Assembly (NCBI GenBank): GCA_019636335.1
Contig: JAHBXR010000025.1
Coordinates: 21,610 to 85,609 of the forward strand
Source of the DNA: Pirellulales bacterium
Lineage (GTDB): Bacteria > Planctomycetota > Planctomycetia > Pirellulales > JAEUIK01
Length of the DNA: 64,000 bases
Direction of reading: 5' to 3'
In this document: in pieces, positions 52,907-60,726 of the stretch
How the letters are laid out: every line of letters starts with the position of its first letter
How positions within the stretch are numbered: position 1 is the stretch's first letter
Notes under the pieces: generated by a model
What the model was told of the DNA's origin: nothing
Databases searched by the model: none
What the model saw: only the letters and a program-made list of their open reading frames with translations
Position numbers and translations under genes: made by a program

Positions 52907-52936
52907 TGCAATCGGTAAAACGTTTGACCGGTTGCA
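52907..52936. promoter_or_regulatory. 30-bp near-perfect palindrome, predicted operator of fae
   Basis: The half site TGCAATCGGTAAAAC (52907-52921) is mirrored by GTTTGACCGGTTGCA (52922-52936): 13 of 15 positions match. The centre is AAACGTTT, the form seen in LacI-family operators. Its right end overlaps the predicted -35 of fae (TTGCAT at 52932-52937), so a bound protein would block initiation. The regulator is not in the window. Confidence 0.55.
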
Positions 52937-52959
52937 TTTGAGCATGCGTGTGATATGGT
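52932..52959 (+). promoter_or_regulatory. Promoter candidate for fae-mtdB
   Basis: TTGCAT (52932-52937) and TATGGT (52954-52959), 16 bases apart. Transcription near 52966 leaves a 145-base leader before the fae start at 53111. Overlaps the palindrome by five bases. Confidence 0.4.
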
Positions 52960-53110
52960 TTCGGCTTTGGCCGACCTGCCTATTTGTCGAGCGCGACACG
53001 CGAACCGCAGCGTTCCTTTCGCAAGCCGTGGCCGGGCGGCCACCCGTCGCGCTCTACCGTACACGCGTCTACACACAATTCGAACTTTCACGATCGGGAG
53101 AAAAGACCAC

Positions 53111-53608
53111 ATGTCGATGTTCATCGGTGAAGCCCTCAGCGGCGAAGGGAACGAAATCGCTCATATCGACCTGCTGATCGGCAGCAAGGATGGCCCGGTG
53201 GGCGTCGCCTTCGCCAACGCGCTGGCCCGTCAGAGCGAAGGCCACACGAACCTGCTGGCCGTGCTCACGCCGAATCTGGCCGTGAAGCCCGCCACCGTCA
53301 TGATCACCAAGGTCACGATCAAGGGCATGAAGCAGGCCGTGCAGATGTTCGGCCCCGCGCAAGCCGCCGTGGCCAAGGCCGTGGCCGACTCGGTCGCCGA
53401 CGGTGTCATCCCGAAGAAGGACGCCGAAGATCTCGTCATCGTCTGCGGCGTGTTCATTCACCCGGGCGCTGCCGACGACAAGAAGATCTACGACTACAAC
53501 TACGCCGCTACCAAGGACGCCATCGTCAACGCGATGCAGGGCAAGCCTTCGGCCGACGAGATGTTGGCCGGCAAGGACAAGGCCGCGCATCCGTTCCGCG
53601 GTTTCTAA
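53111..53608 (+). CDS. fae: Formaldehyde-activating enzyme
   Basis: 165 residues, full length. Fae condenses formaldehyde with (dephospho-)tetrahydromethanopterin to methylene-H4MPT. Landmarks: MFIGEALSGEGNEIAHIDLLIGSKDGPVGVAFA with the catalytic His at residue 18, HTNLLAVLTPNLAVKPATVMITKVTIK, VQMFGPAQAAVAKAVADSVADG and VCGVFIHPGAADDKKIYDYNYAATK. This is a single-domain Fae (no fused hexulose-phosphate synthase). The 23-base gap to mtdB suggests co-transcription. Use of H4MPT-linked formaldehyde oxidation is a known planctomycete trait. Confidence 0.97.
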   Translation: MSMFIGEALSGEGNEIAHIDLLIGSKDGPVGVAFANALARQSEGHTNLLAVLTPNLAVKPATVMITKVTIKGMKQAVQMFGPAQAAVAKAVADSVADGVIPKKDAEDLVIVCGVFIHPGAADDKKIYDYNYAATKDAIVNAMQGKPSADEMLAGKDKAAHPFRGF

Positions 53609-53630
53609 CCCCGCGGACGGTTTCTGCCGC

Positions 53631-54506
53631 ATGAGCAAGCCGAAGATCCTGTTGCAGATCGACAGCGACGCGCAGCCCAGCGTGTTCGATAGCGTCGTGG
53701 CCGTCGATGCCGGCGTCGAGCACCTGCTGCGCCACGGCAGTGTCGCGCCGCACGATGTGGCGCCGCTGGTGCATGGTGCGATCTTCACCCGGGGGGGCGA
53801 TGATCTCCGTTCGACGGCGATCTTCGTCGGTGGCTCGCGCATGGCCGAAGGCGAAACGCTCCTCGCCGCCGTGAAACGCGCCTTCTTCGGCCCCATGCGG
53901 GTCTCGGTGATGCTCGATTCGAATGGCGCCAATACGACGGCTGCCGCTGCCACGCTCGCCGTGGCGCGGCACGTCGATTTGGCCCAGACCCGTTCGCTGG
54001 TGCTCGGCGCGACGGGGCCCGTCGGGCGTCGCGTGGCGCGACTGCTGGCCCGTGCCGGCGGCGAGGTCCGCGTGGGCTCGCGGAGCCAGGAACGTGCCCG
54101 CGAGGTCTGCGACGACGTTGCCGCGCACGTCGACGCAGCCAGTCTGACCGCGGTAGCCACCGGTTCGGCGGGCGAAGTTGCGGCCGCGCTCAAGGGCTGC
54201 CAGGTCGTGGTGGCCGCCGGCGCCGCCGGGGTAGAACTGCTCTCGGTCGAGCAGCGCCGCGCCTGCGATACCTTGCGCGTGGCGGTCGACTTGAACGCCG
54301 TTCCCCCCACGGGGCTCGCTGGCGTCGACGTCATGGACCGCGGGCGGCTCGACGGACAGGTTGCCTGCTACGGCGCGATCGGTGTCGGCGGCACGAAGAT
54401 GAAGATCCACAAGGCCGCCCTCCGCCGCCTGTTCGAAGCGAACGATCTCGTGCTCGACGCCGAGGAGATATTCACCCTGGCGCAAAGCATGGCGGCGGAC
54501 CTCTGA
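53631..54506 (+). CDS. mtdB: NAD(P)-dependent methylene-tetrahydromethanopterin dehydrogenase (MtdB/MtdC-like)
   Basis: 291 residues. ILLQIDSDAQPSVFDSVVAVDAGVEHLLRHG, AIFTRGGDDLRSTAIFVGGSRMAEGE and AFFGPMRVSVMLDSNGANTTAAAATL match the MtdB/MtdC substrate domain; the NAD(P) fold is VLGATGPVGRRVARLLARAGGEV. Oxidises the methylene-H4MPT produced by Fae. Co-factor preference cannot be read. Starts 22 bases after the fae stop, the natural second step of the pathway; mch and the fhc genes are not here. Confidence 0.92.
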   Translation: MSKPKILLQIDSDAQPSVFDSVVAVDAGVEHLLRHGSVAPHDVAPLVHGAIFTRGGDDLRSTAIFVGGSRMAEGETLLAAVKRAFFGPMRVSVMLDSNGANTTAAAATLAVARHVDLAQTRSLVLGATGPVGRRVARLLARAGGEVRVGSRSQERAREVCDDVAAHVDAASLTAVATGSAGEVAAALKGCQVVVAAGAAGVELLSVEQRRACDTLRVAVDLNAVPPTGLAGVDVMDRGRLDGQVACYGAIGVGGTKMKIHKAALRRLFEANDLVLDAEEIFTLAQSMAADL

Positions 54507-54536
54507 TTCGCGGCGGAGCAGCCTGGAGGAAGCGTC

Positions 54537-55547
54537 GTGCCCCTTCCACCCGGCCAGCAACTCGTCGCGCGCGACAAATGGCCCGTCGTCGGCGAGCGCG
54601 CCCCGCTCGAGCCAGCCGGCGTGTGGCAAGTCGAGATTGCCGGCGAAGTCGCCGCGCCCCTCGTCTACGATCTTTCGGCTCTGGCCAGTCTGCCGCGTAC
54701 CGAAGCAATCATCGACATTCACTGCGTGACGCGCTGGTCGAGGCCGGGCGTCCACTTCGCCGGGGTCTTGTTGGCCGATCTGCTATCGCGAGCACAACCC
54801 ACGGCGGCCGCGCGCTATGTGTCGTTCGTGGCGCACAGCGCCCGCGCGCACAGCACCTCGTTGCCGCTCGACGATGCCTTGCGGTTGCGCACGCTGGTGT
54901 CGCTCGAGGCTGACGGCGAGCGCCTGCCGCGCGAGCACGGCGGTCCGGTGCGCGTCGTCGTCCCAGAACGTTATTTCTATAAAAGCCTCAAGTGGCTCGC
55001 CCGGATCGAGTTGCTCGAACAAGATCGGCTCGGCTACTGGGAAAGCGACGCCGGCTACCACAACACGGCCGATCCCTGGCGCGAACAGCGCTTCCTGGCC
55101 TCGAGCCTGTCGCGCGCGGAAATGGCCGCCCTGCTGGCCGCGCGAGACTTTTCCGCTCGCGACTTGCTGAGCCTCGACGCGCGCGGTCACGAACTCACGG
55201 GCCTTGCCGCGCGCGATGCCCTGCTGCGCAATGCCGACTTCCGCGATTGTGTGTTGGAGCGGGCGAATTTCGATGGCGCGAATCTCTCCAACGCCCACTT
55301 CGAGCGAGCCATGCTTCGCGGCGCCACGTTTCGCCAGGCTGATCTCGAAGGAGCCGATTTCCGCGGCGCCGATCTGCGCGACGCCGACCTGAGCGGCGCT
55401 TCGCTCATCGCCGCCACGTTCTGTGACGAGCTGCAGCCCCCGCTGCTTCGAGCCACGCTCGACCGCACGACGAAGATCGATCCGGACCAACTCGAAGCAC
55501 TCACGCCCGTACAGCAGGAATTCGTCCGGCAAGCACGCAGGCCGTGA
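54537..55547 (+). CDS. Molybdopterin oxidoreductase domain fused to pentapeptide repeats
   Basis: 336 residues, GTG start with GGAGG seven bases upstream. Residues about 1-175 resemble the sulfite-oxidase/YedY molybdopterin domain: GVWQVEIAGEVAAPLVYDLS, IIDIHCVTRWSRPGVHFAGVLLADL with the Mo-ligand Cys in HCVT, RVVVPERYFYKSLKWLARIEL. Residues about 225-295 are pentapeptide repeats: LRNADFRDCVLERANFDGANLSNAHFERAMLRGATF in A(D/N)(L/F)xx rhythm. This two-part architecture is unusual. It starts 30 bases after mtdB and may be co-transcribed with it. No TAT or signal peptide is seen, so it would be cytoplasmic. Confidence 0.8.
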   Translation: MPLPPGQQLVARDKWPVVGERAPLEPAGVWQVEIAGEVAAPLVYDLSALASLPRTEAIIDIHCVTRWSRPGVHFAGVLLADLLSRAQPTAAARYVSFVAHSARAHSTSLPLDDALRLRTLVSLEADGERLPREHGGPVRVVVPERYFYKSLKWLARIELLEQDRLGYWESDAGYHNTADPWREQRFLASSLSRAEMAALLAARDFSARDLLSLDARGHELTGLAARDALLRNADFRDCVLERANFDGANLSNAHFERAMLRGATFRQADLEGADFRGADLRDADLSGASLIAATFCDELQPPLLRATLDRTTKIDPDQLEALTPVQQEFVRQARRP

Positions 55548-55584
55548 TGCGTCGTGCAGCCGGGAACATGCCCTGCGGCGCTGC

Positions 55585-56007
55585 TCAACCAGAGGCGTTG
55601 CCGGTAGCTTCGAAGGCGTGCTCGAAGTGCTCGATCGTGGGCCGGCGCGCTCCCTCGGGCCAGGTCACGGCGATGACGTCGAACCGCGAGGAGCAGTCGA
55701 GCAGATCGTGCCGCTTGAGGAACAGCGCCGCCAGGCGCGTCAGCCGCTGCTGCTTGGCGAGATCGACCGCCTCGGCGGGATGTCCCGCCGCGTGCGATTC
55801 GCGGGTCTTCACCTCGACAAAGACCACGGTCCGCCCGTCGACCGTCACGAGATCCAGTTCGCCAATCGGCGAACGCTGGCGGCGGGCGACGATCTTATGA
55901 CCCCGCCGCCGCAGATACCGCTCGGCGGCGCGTTCGCCACGTTCGCCAAGCGTGCGCTGGGGAAACCAACGCCGCCGCCAGGCCGATAATATGGCGTGAA
56001 GTTCCAT
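55585..56007 (-). CDS. YraN/UPF0102-family nuclease-like protein
   Basis: 140 residues from the Met at 56007. PD-(D/E)xK-type core: RTLGERGERAAERYLRRRGHKIVARR, GELDLVTVDG, VVFVEVKTRESHAAGHPAEAVD with D..ExK catalytic acids, and RFDVIAVTWPEG. YraN proteins are believed to resolve or cleave DNA structures, and commonly lie near rplS/rnhB, as here, 327 bases past rplS. Confidence 0.9.
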   Translation of the reverse strand: MELHAILSAWRRRWFPQRTLGERGERAAERYLRRRGHKIVARRQRSPIGELDLVTVDGRTVVFVEVKTRESHAAGHPAEAVDLAKQQRLTRLAALFLKRHDLLDCSSRFDVIAVTWPEGARRPTIEHFEHAFEATGNASG

Positions 56008-56334
56008 TGCCGCGCCTGCCACGCAGCCCTTGGTGCTGTAAACCACAACGAGGAAACAATCACCACCCGAAGCGTCCGTTTTGAAGTTGCGCTAGGGAGG
56101 TCACTTTCATGCAACTCGGCGTTCCACGAGGATATACAGGGGAGTGGCACGGATGATTTTCCGGAGCGGCGTGGCCAGCGTGCGGTCTTTGAGTCGGAAA
56201 ATCGTCCGTGTCGCGCAGCGACAAGAGGAGAGGGACCGGCAGACCACGGTTCTCACTCGTTCCCCCCCTCGCGGCGCATGCGTCGTGCCGATCCTCTTGT
56301 CGCTCCGCGACCCAGCTTGTCCAGCGGTACCGCG
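56008..56334. other. Intergenic region between rplS and yraN
   Basis: About 330 bases without a gene. It holds a 13-base inverted repeat, AGCGACAAGAGGA near 56218 and TCCTCTTGTCGCT near 56292, spaced about 60 bases apart. The usual rnhB gene of this neighbourhood is absent. The stretch may carry the rplS transcript end. Confidence 0.4.
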
Positions 56335-56718
56335 CTACTTCGCCGCTGCGCCTTCGGCCTTGCGATCGCGCACGCGGCGTTCTTGCAGGCGGACGGCCTT
56401 GCCGACGCGCTCGCGGAGGAAGTACAGCTTCGCGCGGCGCACCACGCCGCTGCGCTTCACTTCGATCTTGGCCACGCGCGGCGAGTGGAGCGGAAACTTG
56501 CGCTCGACCCCTTCCCCCTGCACGATGCGCCGCACCGTGAACGTCTCGCGGCTGCCCGAACCGGCCCGGGCAATCACCACGCCGTTGAAAATCTGGATGC
56601 GCTCTTTATTGCCTTCCAGAATGCGCGTGTGGACGTCGACCGTGTCGCCGATGGCGAACTCGGGCACATCGCCACGCAGGCTCGACTGTTCGACGAGCTT
56701 AAGCACTTGCTGACTCAT
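56335..56718 (-). CDS. rplS: 50S ribosomal protein L19
   Basis: 127 residues, usual size. Typical L19 opening LRGDVPEFAIGDTVDVHTRILEGNKERIQIFNGVVIARAG, then RETFTVRRIVQGEGVERKFPLHSPRVAKIEV and VVRRAKLYFLRERVGKAVRL. Protein of the 30S-50S interface. Last gene of the ffh-rpsP-trmD-rplS group, 35 bases after trmD. Confidence 0.98.
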   Translation of the reverse strand: MSQQVLKLVEQSSLRGDVPEFAIGDTVDVHTRILEGNKERIQIFNGVVIARAGSGSRETFTVRRIVQGEGVERKFPLHSPRVAKIEVKRSGVVRRAKLYFLRERVGKAVRLQERRVRDRKAEGAAAK

Positions 56719-56753
56719 GACTCATATCCTTTCCCAGTCTGCCGCGAGCGCGC

Positions 56754-57488
56754 CTACCTCGGCCGCGCTACGGCCTGATCGTTCGTGGTCGTGGGGGTAT
56801 CGCTTTCGTCCAGCAGGTCGGCGCGCCGCGCTCGCGTGCGGGCAAGGCTCTGCTCGCGACGCCAGCGGGCAATCTCCGGATGATTGCCGCTCAGCAAGAC
56901 CTCGGGCACCTGGTGGCCGCGATACTCTCGCGGCCGCGTGTATTGTCCAAACTCCAATAATCGATTGTCGCTCGAGAACGAATCTTCGCGCGGGCTGCGC
57001 TCGTCTCCCAGCACTCCCGGCACCAGGCGGATCACCGTGTCGATCACCACCATCGCCGCCACTTCACCGCCATTGAGCACGAAGTCTCCCACCGAGATTT
57101 CATCCGGGTGCAAGATCTCGCGTACTCGTTCGTCGAACCCTTCGTACCGCCCGCACAGCAGCAGCAGTCTCGGCCTGGTCGCTAATTCCTCGATCACGCG
57201 CTGCTCGAGCTTGCGTCCCTGCGGCGTGAGCATCACCAGATGCCCCGGCTCGGGCAGCTCGGCCTGCACCGCCTCGACCGCTTCGACCACCGGTGGGGCC
57301 ATGAGCACCATGCCCGGCCCGCCGCCAAACGGTCGATCGTCGATCTGCTGGTGCGGTCCCTTGGCCCAATCGCGCAGGTTCCGCAGCCGCACATCGACCA
57401 GCCCCCGCTCGATCGCCAGCTTCAACAGGCTTTGCCCGAGATAACCGGAGAACATCTCCGGGAACAAGGTCAGCACGTCGAATCGCAT
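56754..57488 (-). CDS. trmD: tRNA (guanosine(37)-N1)-methyltransferase
   Basis: 244 residues from the Met at 57488. SPOUT-fold TrmD: MRFDVLTLFPEMFSGYLGQS, DDRPFGGGPGMVLMAPPV, the AdoMet knot LLLLCGRYEGFDERVRE and EISVGDFVLNGGEVAAMVVIDTVIRLVPGVLGDERS, and DSFSSDNRLLEFGQYTRPREYRGHQVPEVLLSGNH. Methylates G37 of tRNAs reading CNN codons, preventing frameshifts. 30 bases after rpsP; rimM, which normally sits between them, is absent. Confidence 0.98.
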   Translation of the reverse strand: MRFDVLTLFPEMFSGYLGQSLLKLAIERGLVDVRLRNLRDWAKGPHQQIDDRPFGGGPGMVLMAPPVVEAVEAVQAELPEPGHLVMLTPQGRKLEQRVIEELATRPRLLLLCGRYEGFDERVREILHPDEISVGDFVLNGGEVAAMVVIDTVIRLVPGVLGDERSPREDSFSSDNRLLEFGQYTRPREYRGHQVPEVLLSGNHPEIARWRREQSLARTRARRADLLDESDTPTTTNDQAVARPR

Positions 57489-57518
57489 AGCATTCGCTCG
57501 GCGGCACGATCCTCGCAA

Positions 57519-57932
57519 CTATTCGGCAGACTCTTCCGCGGCCTCGGCGGGCGCTTCGGCCGGAGCCTCGGCGGCTTCGGCCTTTTTGCGCGACTCAGCG
57601 GTCACTACCGGCGTCGGCGCTGGCGGAACTTCGCGGCCCGAGGCGATCCGCTCGCGCGCGGCCTGCATGGCGGCCACGTGCGTGCCATTCTCACCATACT
57701 TCTTGATCAGCACGCCCACGGCCTCGCTCGGCTGCGCGCCGACCCCCAGCCAATACTTCACGCGCTCGTTGTTGAGCGTCGTACGGGCATCGGTCTCGCG
57801 GACCAGCGGATCGTAAGTGCCCAGCTCTTCGATCACCTTGCCATCGCGCGGACGGCGCGAGTCGACGGCACAAATGCGATAGAAGGGACGATTCTTCCGC
57901 CCCAGCCGTTTCATGCGGATCTTGACTGCCAC
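57519..57932 (-). CDS. rpsP: 30S ribosomal protein S16 with acidic tail
   Basis: 137 residues. Core is standard S16: MAVKIRMKRLGRKNRPFYRICAVDSRRPRDGKVIEELGTYDPL, AQPSEAVGVLIKKYG. After the usual ~85-95 residues it continues as an Ala/Glu/Pro-rich tail (VVTAESRKKAEAAEAPAEAP) that most S16 proteins lack. Such tails occur in some planctomycetes and actinobacteria; function unknown. Co-transcribed with trmD; 110 bases after the ffh stop. Confidence 0.97.
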   Translation of the reverse strand: MAVKIRMKRLGRKNRPFYRICAVDSRRPRDGKVIEELGTYDPLVRETDARTTLNNERVKYWLGVGAQPSEAVGVLIKKYGENGTHVAAMQAARERIASGREVPPAPTPVVTAESRKKAEAAEAPAEAPAEAAEESAE

Positions 57933-58042
57933 GTAGGTCTCCCGTGCTTCGAACGATTGTTGTCGGTTGAAACTCTTGTATTTCGACCGGAGCGATTCGC
58001 TCCGGAATGGACCAAACTCTTGGCCGGGGCTTTGGCCCGTGG

Positions 58043-59527
58043 TTAGCCCCCGCCGTCGCGTCCCGCTCGCTTGCGGCGGCGGGCCTCTTTCTCACGCTGC
58101 TTGCGCAGCTTCGATCGCTCTTCCGAGGTGAGCCGCTTGCCGGTCCCCTGCTTGGACTTGGCCAGCTTGGCCCCCGGATTGAAGAAGCCCCCCTGCTGCA
58201 GCTCCTGCATCTTCTTCATGCGCTCGCGGATACTGCTGCCGGCCATGTCCTTCATCATGGCAGACATGAACTCGAACTGCTTGACCAGGTCGTTCACGGC
58301 ATGCGGCTCGACCCCCGCCCCCGCCGCGATGCGTCGCCGCCGGCTCTGGTCGATTGTCTTGCTGGGATTCCGCCGCTCGGCCGGCGTCATCGAGTCGATC
58401 ATGCCGAACAGGCGCTTCATTTCCCCTTCGGTATCCGCGCCGGCCAGCATGTCGCGCATGCCCCCCATGCCGGGCAGCATCTCGAGGATCTTCCCCATCG
58501 GCCCAAGCTTACGGGCCTGGGTCATCATCCGCCGGAAGTCATCGAGCGTGAACTCCCCCTTGCGCAGCAACTCTTCCTGCCGCGCCATCTCGTCCTGATC
58601 GAACTTCTGCTGCGCCTGTTCGACCAGGGTCAGGACATCCCCCATGCCCAGGATGCGTCCCGCCATGCGATCGGGATGGAATTCCTCGAGCGCGTCGAGA
58701 TGCTCGCCCACGCCGATGTACTTGATCGGAACGCCGGTGACGTGCTTCACCGACAGCGCCGCGCCGCCGCGAGCGTCGCCGTCGAGCTTCGTCATGATCA
58801 CGCCGTCGAGCTCGAGCGCCTCGTTGAAGGCCTTCGCGCTGTTCACGGCGTCCTGGCCCGTCATGCCGTCGACGACGAGGTAGACCTGTTCGGGACTCAA
58901 GCGCCGATCGATCTGTCGCAACTGCGACATCAACTCTTCGTCGATGTGCAAGCGGCCGGCCGTGTCGAGGATGACGACGTCCGCGCCCTCTTGCTTGGCG
59001 CGTTTGACCGCGTTCTGACAAACGGCCACCGGATCGTTCGAGCCCTGCTCCGAATAGACCGGCACGCCAAGCTGTTCGCCCAGCACGTGCAACTGGTGAA
59101 TCGCCGCCGGACGCTGCAAGTCGGCCGCCACCAGGTAAGGCTTGCGTCCACGCTCTTTCAGCATCCGCGCGAGCTTGCCGCAGGTCGTCGTCTTGCCCGA
59201 GCCCTGCAGACCGCACATCATCAGCACGGTCGCGTCGTTGCGCAGGTGCAACGAATGATCGACCGGCCCCATCAGGTTCACCAATTCCTGATGCACCACG
59301 CCGACCAACTGCTGCGTCGGATTGAGCGACTTGAGCACGCGCTCGCCGACCGCCTCTTCGCTCACCCGCGCGATGAAGTCCTTCACCACCGGGAAGCTGA
59401 CGTCCGCCTCGAGCAGTGCCTGCTGCACCCGGTCGAGGCCTTCGCGCATGTTCGACTCAGACAGCTTGCCTTTGCCAGACAGCGTCTTCAGGGCGGACTC
59501 GAGTCCTTGTTGCAGCGATTCGAACAT
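58043..59527 (-). CDS. ffh: Signal recognition particle GTPase
   Basis: 494 residues from the ATG at 59527. N domain MFESLQQGLESALKTLSGKG, G domain motifs CGLQGSGKTTTCGKLARML (P-loop), VILDTAGRLHIDEELM (DTAGR), TKLDGDARGGAALSV (TKxD, GG), and a Met-rich M domain MTQARKLGPMGKILEMLPGM, DSMTPAERRNP, RRRRIAAGAGVEP. The C-terminus is a Lys/Arg tail. With 4.5S RNA it targets nascent membrane proteins to FtsY. Upstream frame extension lacks coding character. Confidence 0.98.
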   Translation of the reverse strand: MFESLQQGLESALKTLSGKGKLSESNMREGLDRVQQALLEADVSFPVVKDFIARVSEEAVGERVLKSLNPTQQLVGVVHQELVNLMGPVDHSLHLRNDATVLMMCGLQGSGKTTTCGKLARMLKERGRKPYLVAADLQRPAAIHQLHVLGEQLGVPVYSEQGSNDPVAVCQNAVKRAKQEGADVVILDTAGRLHIDEELMSQLRQIDRRLSPEQVYLVVDGMTGQDAVNSAKAFNEALELDGVIMTKLDGDARGGAALSVKHVTGVPIKYIGVGEHLDALEEFHPDRMAGRILGMGDVLTLVEQAQQKFDQDEMARQEELLRKGEFTLDDFRRMMTQARKLGPMGKILEMLPGMGGMRDMLAGADTEGEMKRLFGMIDSMTPAERRNPSKTIDQSRRRRIAAGAGVEPHAVNDLVKQFEFMSAMMKDMAGSSIRERMKKMQELQQGGFFNPGAKLAKSKQGTGKRLTSEERSKLRKQREKEARRRKRAGRDGGG

Positions 59528-59715
59528 GGCCGGAGCGTGGCCCTGGGCGGAGGGACAAAAACGCTCATTGTAAGAATTCGCCGCGGCATGCGGAAGTGGT
59601 TTGAGGGCAGATACTTGGCCCCCATTTCTGCCGGCCGCCAGGTTTCTCACCGCGGCGCGCTCCCCCGGCCCGGCCGAGACAGTAGCATTCGGCCCCTGTC
59701 CCCTTTCCCCCCCAC

Positions 59716-59760
59716 GCACAAAAAAAACGCCCCCAGACAGCCACGCCTGTCTGGGGGCGC
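59716..59760 (-). terminator. Intrinsic terminator after csrA
   Basis: Minus strand CGCCCCCAGACAG...CTGTCTGGGGGCG (arms 59747-59759 and 59728-59740, perfect 13 bp, six-base loop) is followed by eight T. Forty bases after the csrA stop at 59800. Separates csrA from ffh. Confidence 0.92.
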
Positions 59761-59799
59761 TCGAATGCGAATTCAGCACGCGTCTGGCGGGCCCAGGTC

Positions 59800-60030
59800 T
59801 CAGCCCGCACGCCTCGTACACCGCGCCGGTTCGGCCGACGCACCGTCATTGCCCAAGGAAAGCACCGGCTCGACCACCTCGTGGGGTTTCAGTTCGTCTC
59901 GCAAGACCAGGACATTGGGCGGGGCTTCGATGCCCAGTCGCACCTTGTCTCCCACGACTCGGACTACGGTCACGATGATCGAATCGCCGACCTTGATTCG
60001 CTCGCTTTCCCTGCGCGAAAGTACCAGCAT
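59800..60030 (-). CDS. csrA: Carbon storage regulator CsrA
   Basis: 76 residues from the ATG at 60030, with GGAGGTGA five bases upstream. MLVLSRRESERIKVGDSIIVTVVRVVGDKVRLGIEAPPNVLVLRDEL contains the conserved RNA-binding residues (L4, R44-type). The C-terminus is longer than in E. coli (LSLGNDGASAEPARCTRRAG). CsrA binds GGA motifs and represses translation. Strong own promoter at 60066-60093. Confidence 0.97.
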   Translation of the reverse strand: MLVLSRRESERIKVGDSIIVTVVRVVGDKVRLGIEAPPNVLVLRDELKPHEVVEPVLSLGNDGASAEPARCTRRAG

Positions 60031-60065
60031 GAGGTCACCTCCGTGTGTTGGATGTAGTGTATTTA

Positions 60066-60093
60066 TGTATACCAACCAAACCTGGGCCGTCAA
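60066..60093 (-). promoter_or_regulatory. Promoter of csrA
   Basis: Minus strand TTGACG (60088-60093) and TATACA (60066-60071), 16 bases apart; transcription from about 60058. The leader before the start is about 28 bases and contains the ribosome site. Good sigma-70 consensus. Confidence 0.65.
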
Positions 60094-60217
60094 GTCCCTG
60101 AGACGGCCTTTTTCCCTGGTTTGGTTTGCCGCGACGCTAACGACGGTTGGGCAAGAACTTGCCGTCGCGTGGCGGGCGGAAGGTGGCCGCTTCCGCTCGA
60201 AAAAAATCTCCTCCCCC

Positions 60218-60514
60218 TCAAGCCGCCGCCAGTTCCAAGACCGGCGCCTCGACGAGTTGGGTCTTGTGCAGACGCTCTCCGTTCGAACCGTAAAACAGCA
60301 CCGTGTTGCGATCCGTCTCCCAAATCGCCGAAAACAGCACCGCGCGTGGGCCATGCAAGCAGAAGTACATGCCGCAAGGGTTGTTGCCCCGCATCAAAAT
60401 CCGCTCGGTCATTGGAAAAGCGTCTGCTTCAAGTCGATCGAAGTGTCGTAAAGTCTCATTCACGTATGCCTTTAAGTCATCCAGAGTTTGTATCTCGGCT
60501 GAATGAGCGAGCAT
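60218..60514 (-). CDS. Small hypothetical protein upstream of csrA
   Basis: 98 residues from the Met at 60514 (AAGGAGAA about 13 bases upstream). DDLKAYVNETLRHFDRLEAD, FPMTERILMRGNNPCGMYFC and LHGPRAVLFSAIWETDRNTV form an alpha-then-beta pattern; the mostly full-length open frame, the ribosome site and the csrA proximity (about 190 bases, same strand) support it as real. I recognise no family. It may be a small regulatory or structural protein; an upstream extension to 60601 is possible. Confidence 0.65.
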   Translation of the reverse strand: MLAHSAEIQTLDDLKAYVNETLRHFDRLEADAFPMTERILMRGNNPCGMYFCLHGPRAVLFSAIWETDRNTVLFYGSNGERLHKTQLVEAPVLELAAA

Positions 60515-60726
60515 GGAAGAAGAGTTCTCCTTGAGGCGCAGATGATCTGCACAAGCACAGAACATCTTGCGGAAAGGAAAGGATGGGAAGGATGCCGACA
60601 CTATGAGCTATCGGCAGAATAGGATGACTACTTCCGCTCTGGTAGGAACAATATGAAGGATCGTAGCACTTTTGACGGCGCGCCCCTACCCGTGGGGACG
60701 ACATCTGATGTCGCGCACGTTCGCAC

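Larger units (their letters stand above)
52609..53110. other. Intergenic region carrying the fae promoter and operator
   Basis: About 500 bases without a supported gene; the frame upstream of the CAP start is open by chance. It contains a short hairpin near 52746-52775 (GACACTC/GAGTGTC) and, at its right end, the 30-bp palindrome and promoter listed separately. The remainder looks unremarkable. Confidence 0.5.

Noticed and set aside
52609..53124. N-terminal extension of the CAP-domain gene to 310 residues
   Set aside because: The AGGAGGT site and signal peptide fix the start at 52608; the extension would bury the signal peptide and run over the fae operator and promoter.
58007..60451. 814-codon frame opposite ffh and csrA
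   Set aside because: Antisense to two certain genes and includes the terminator between them.
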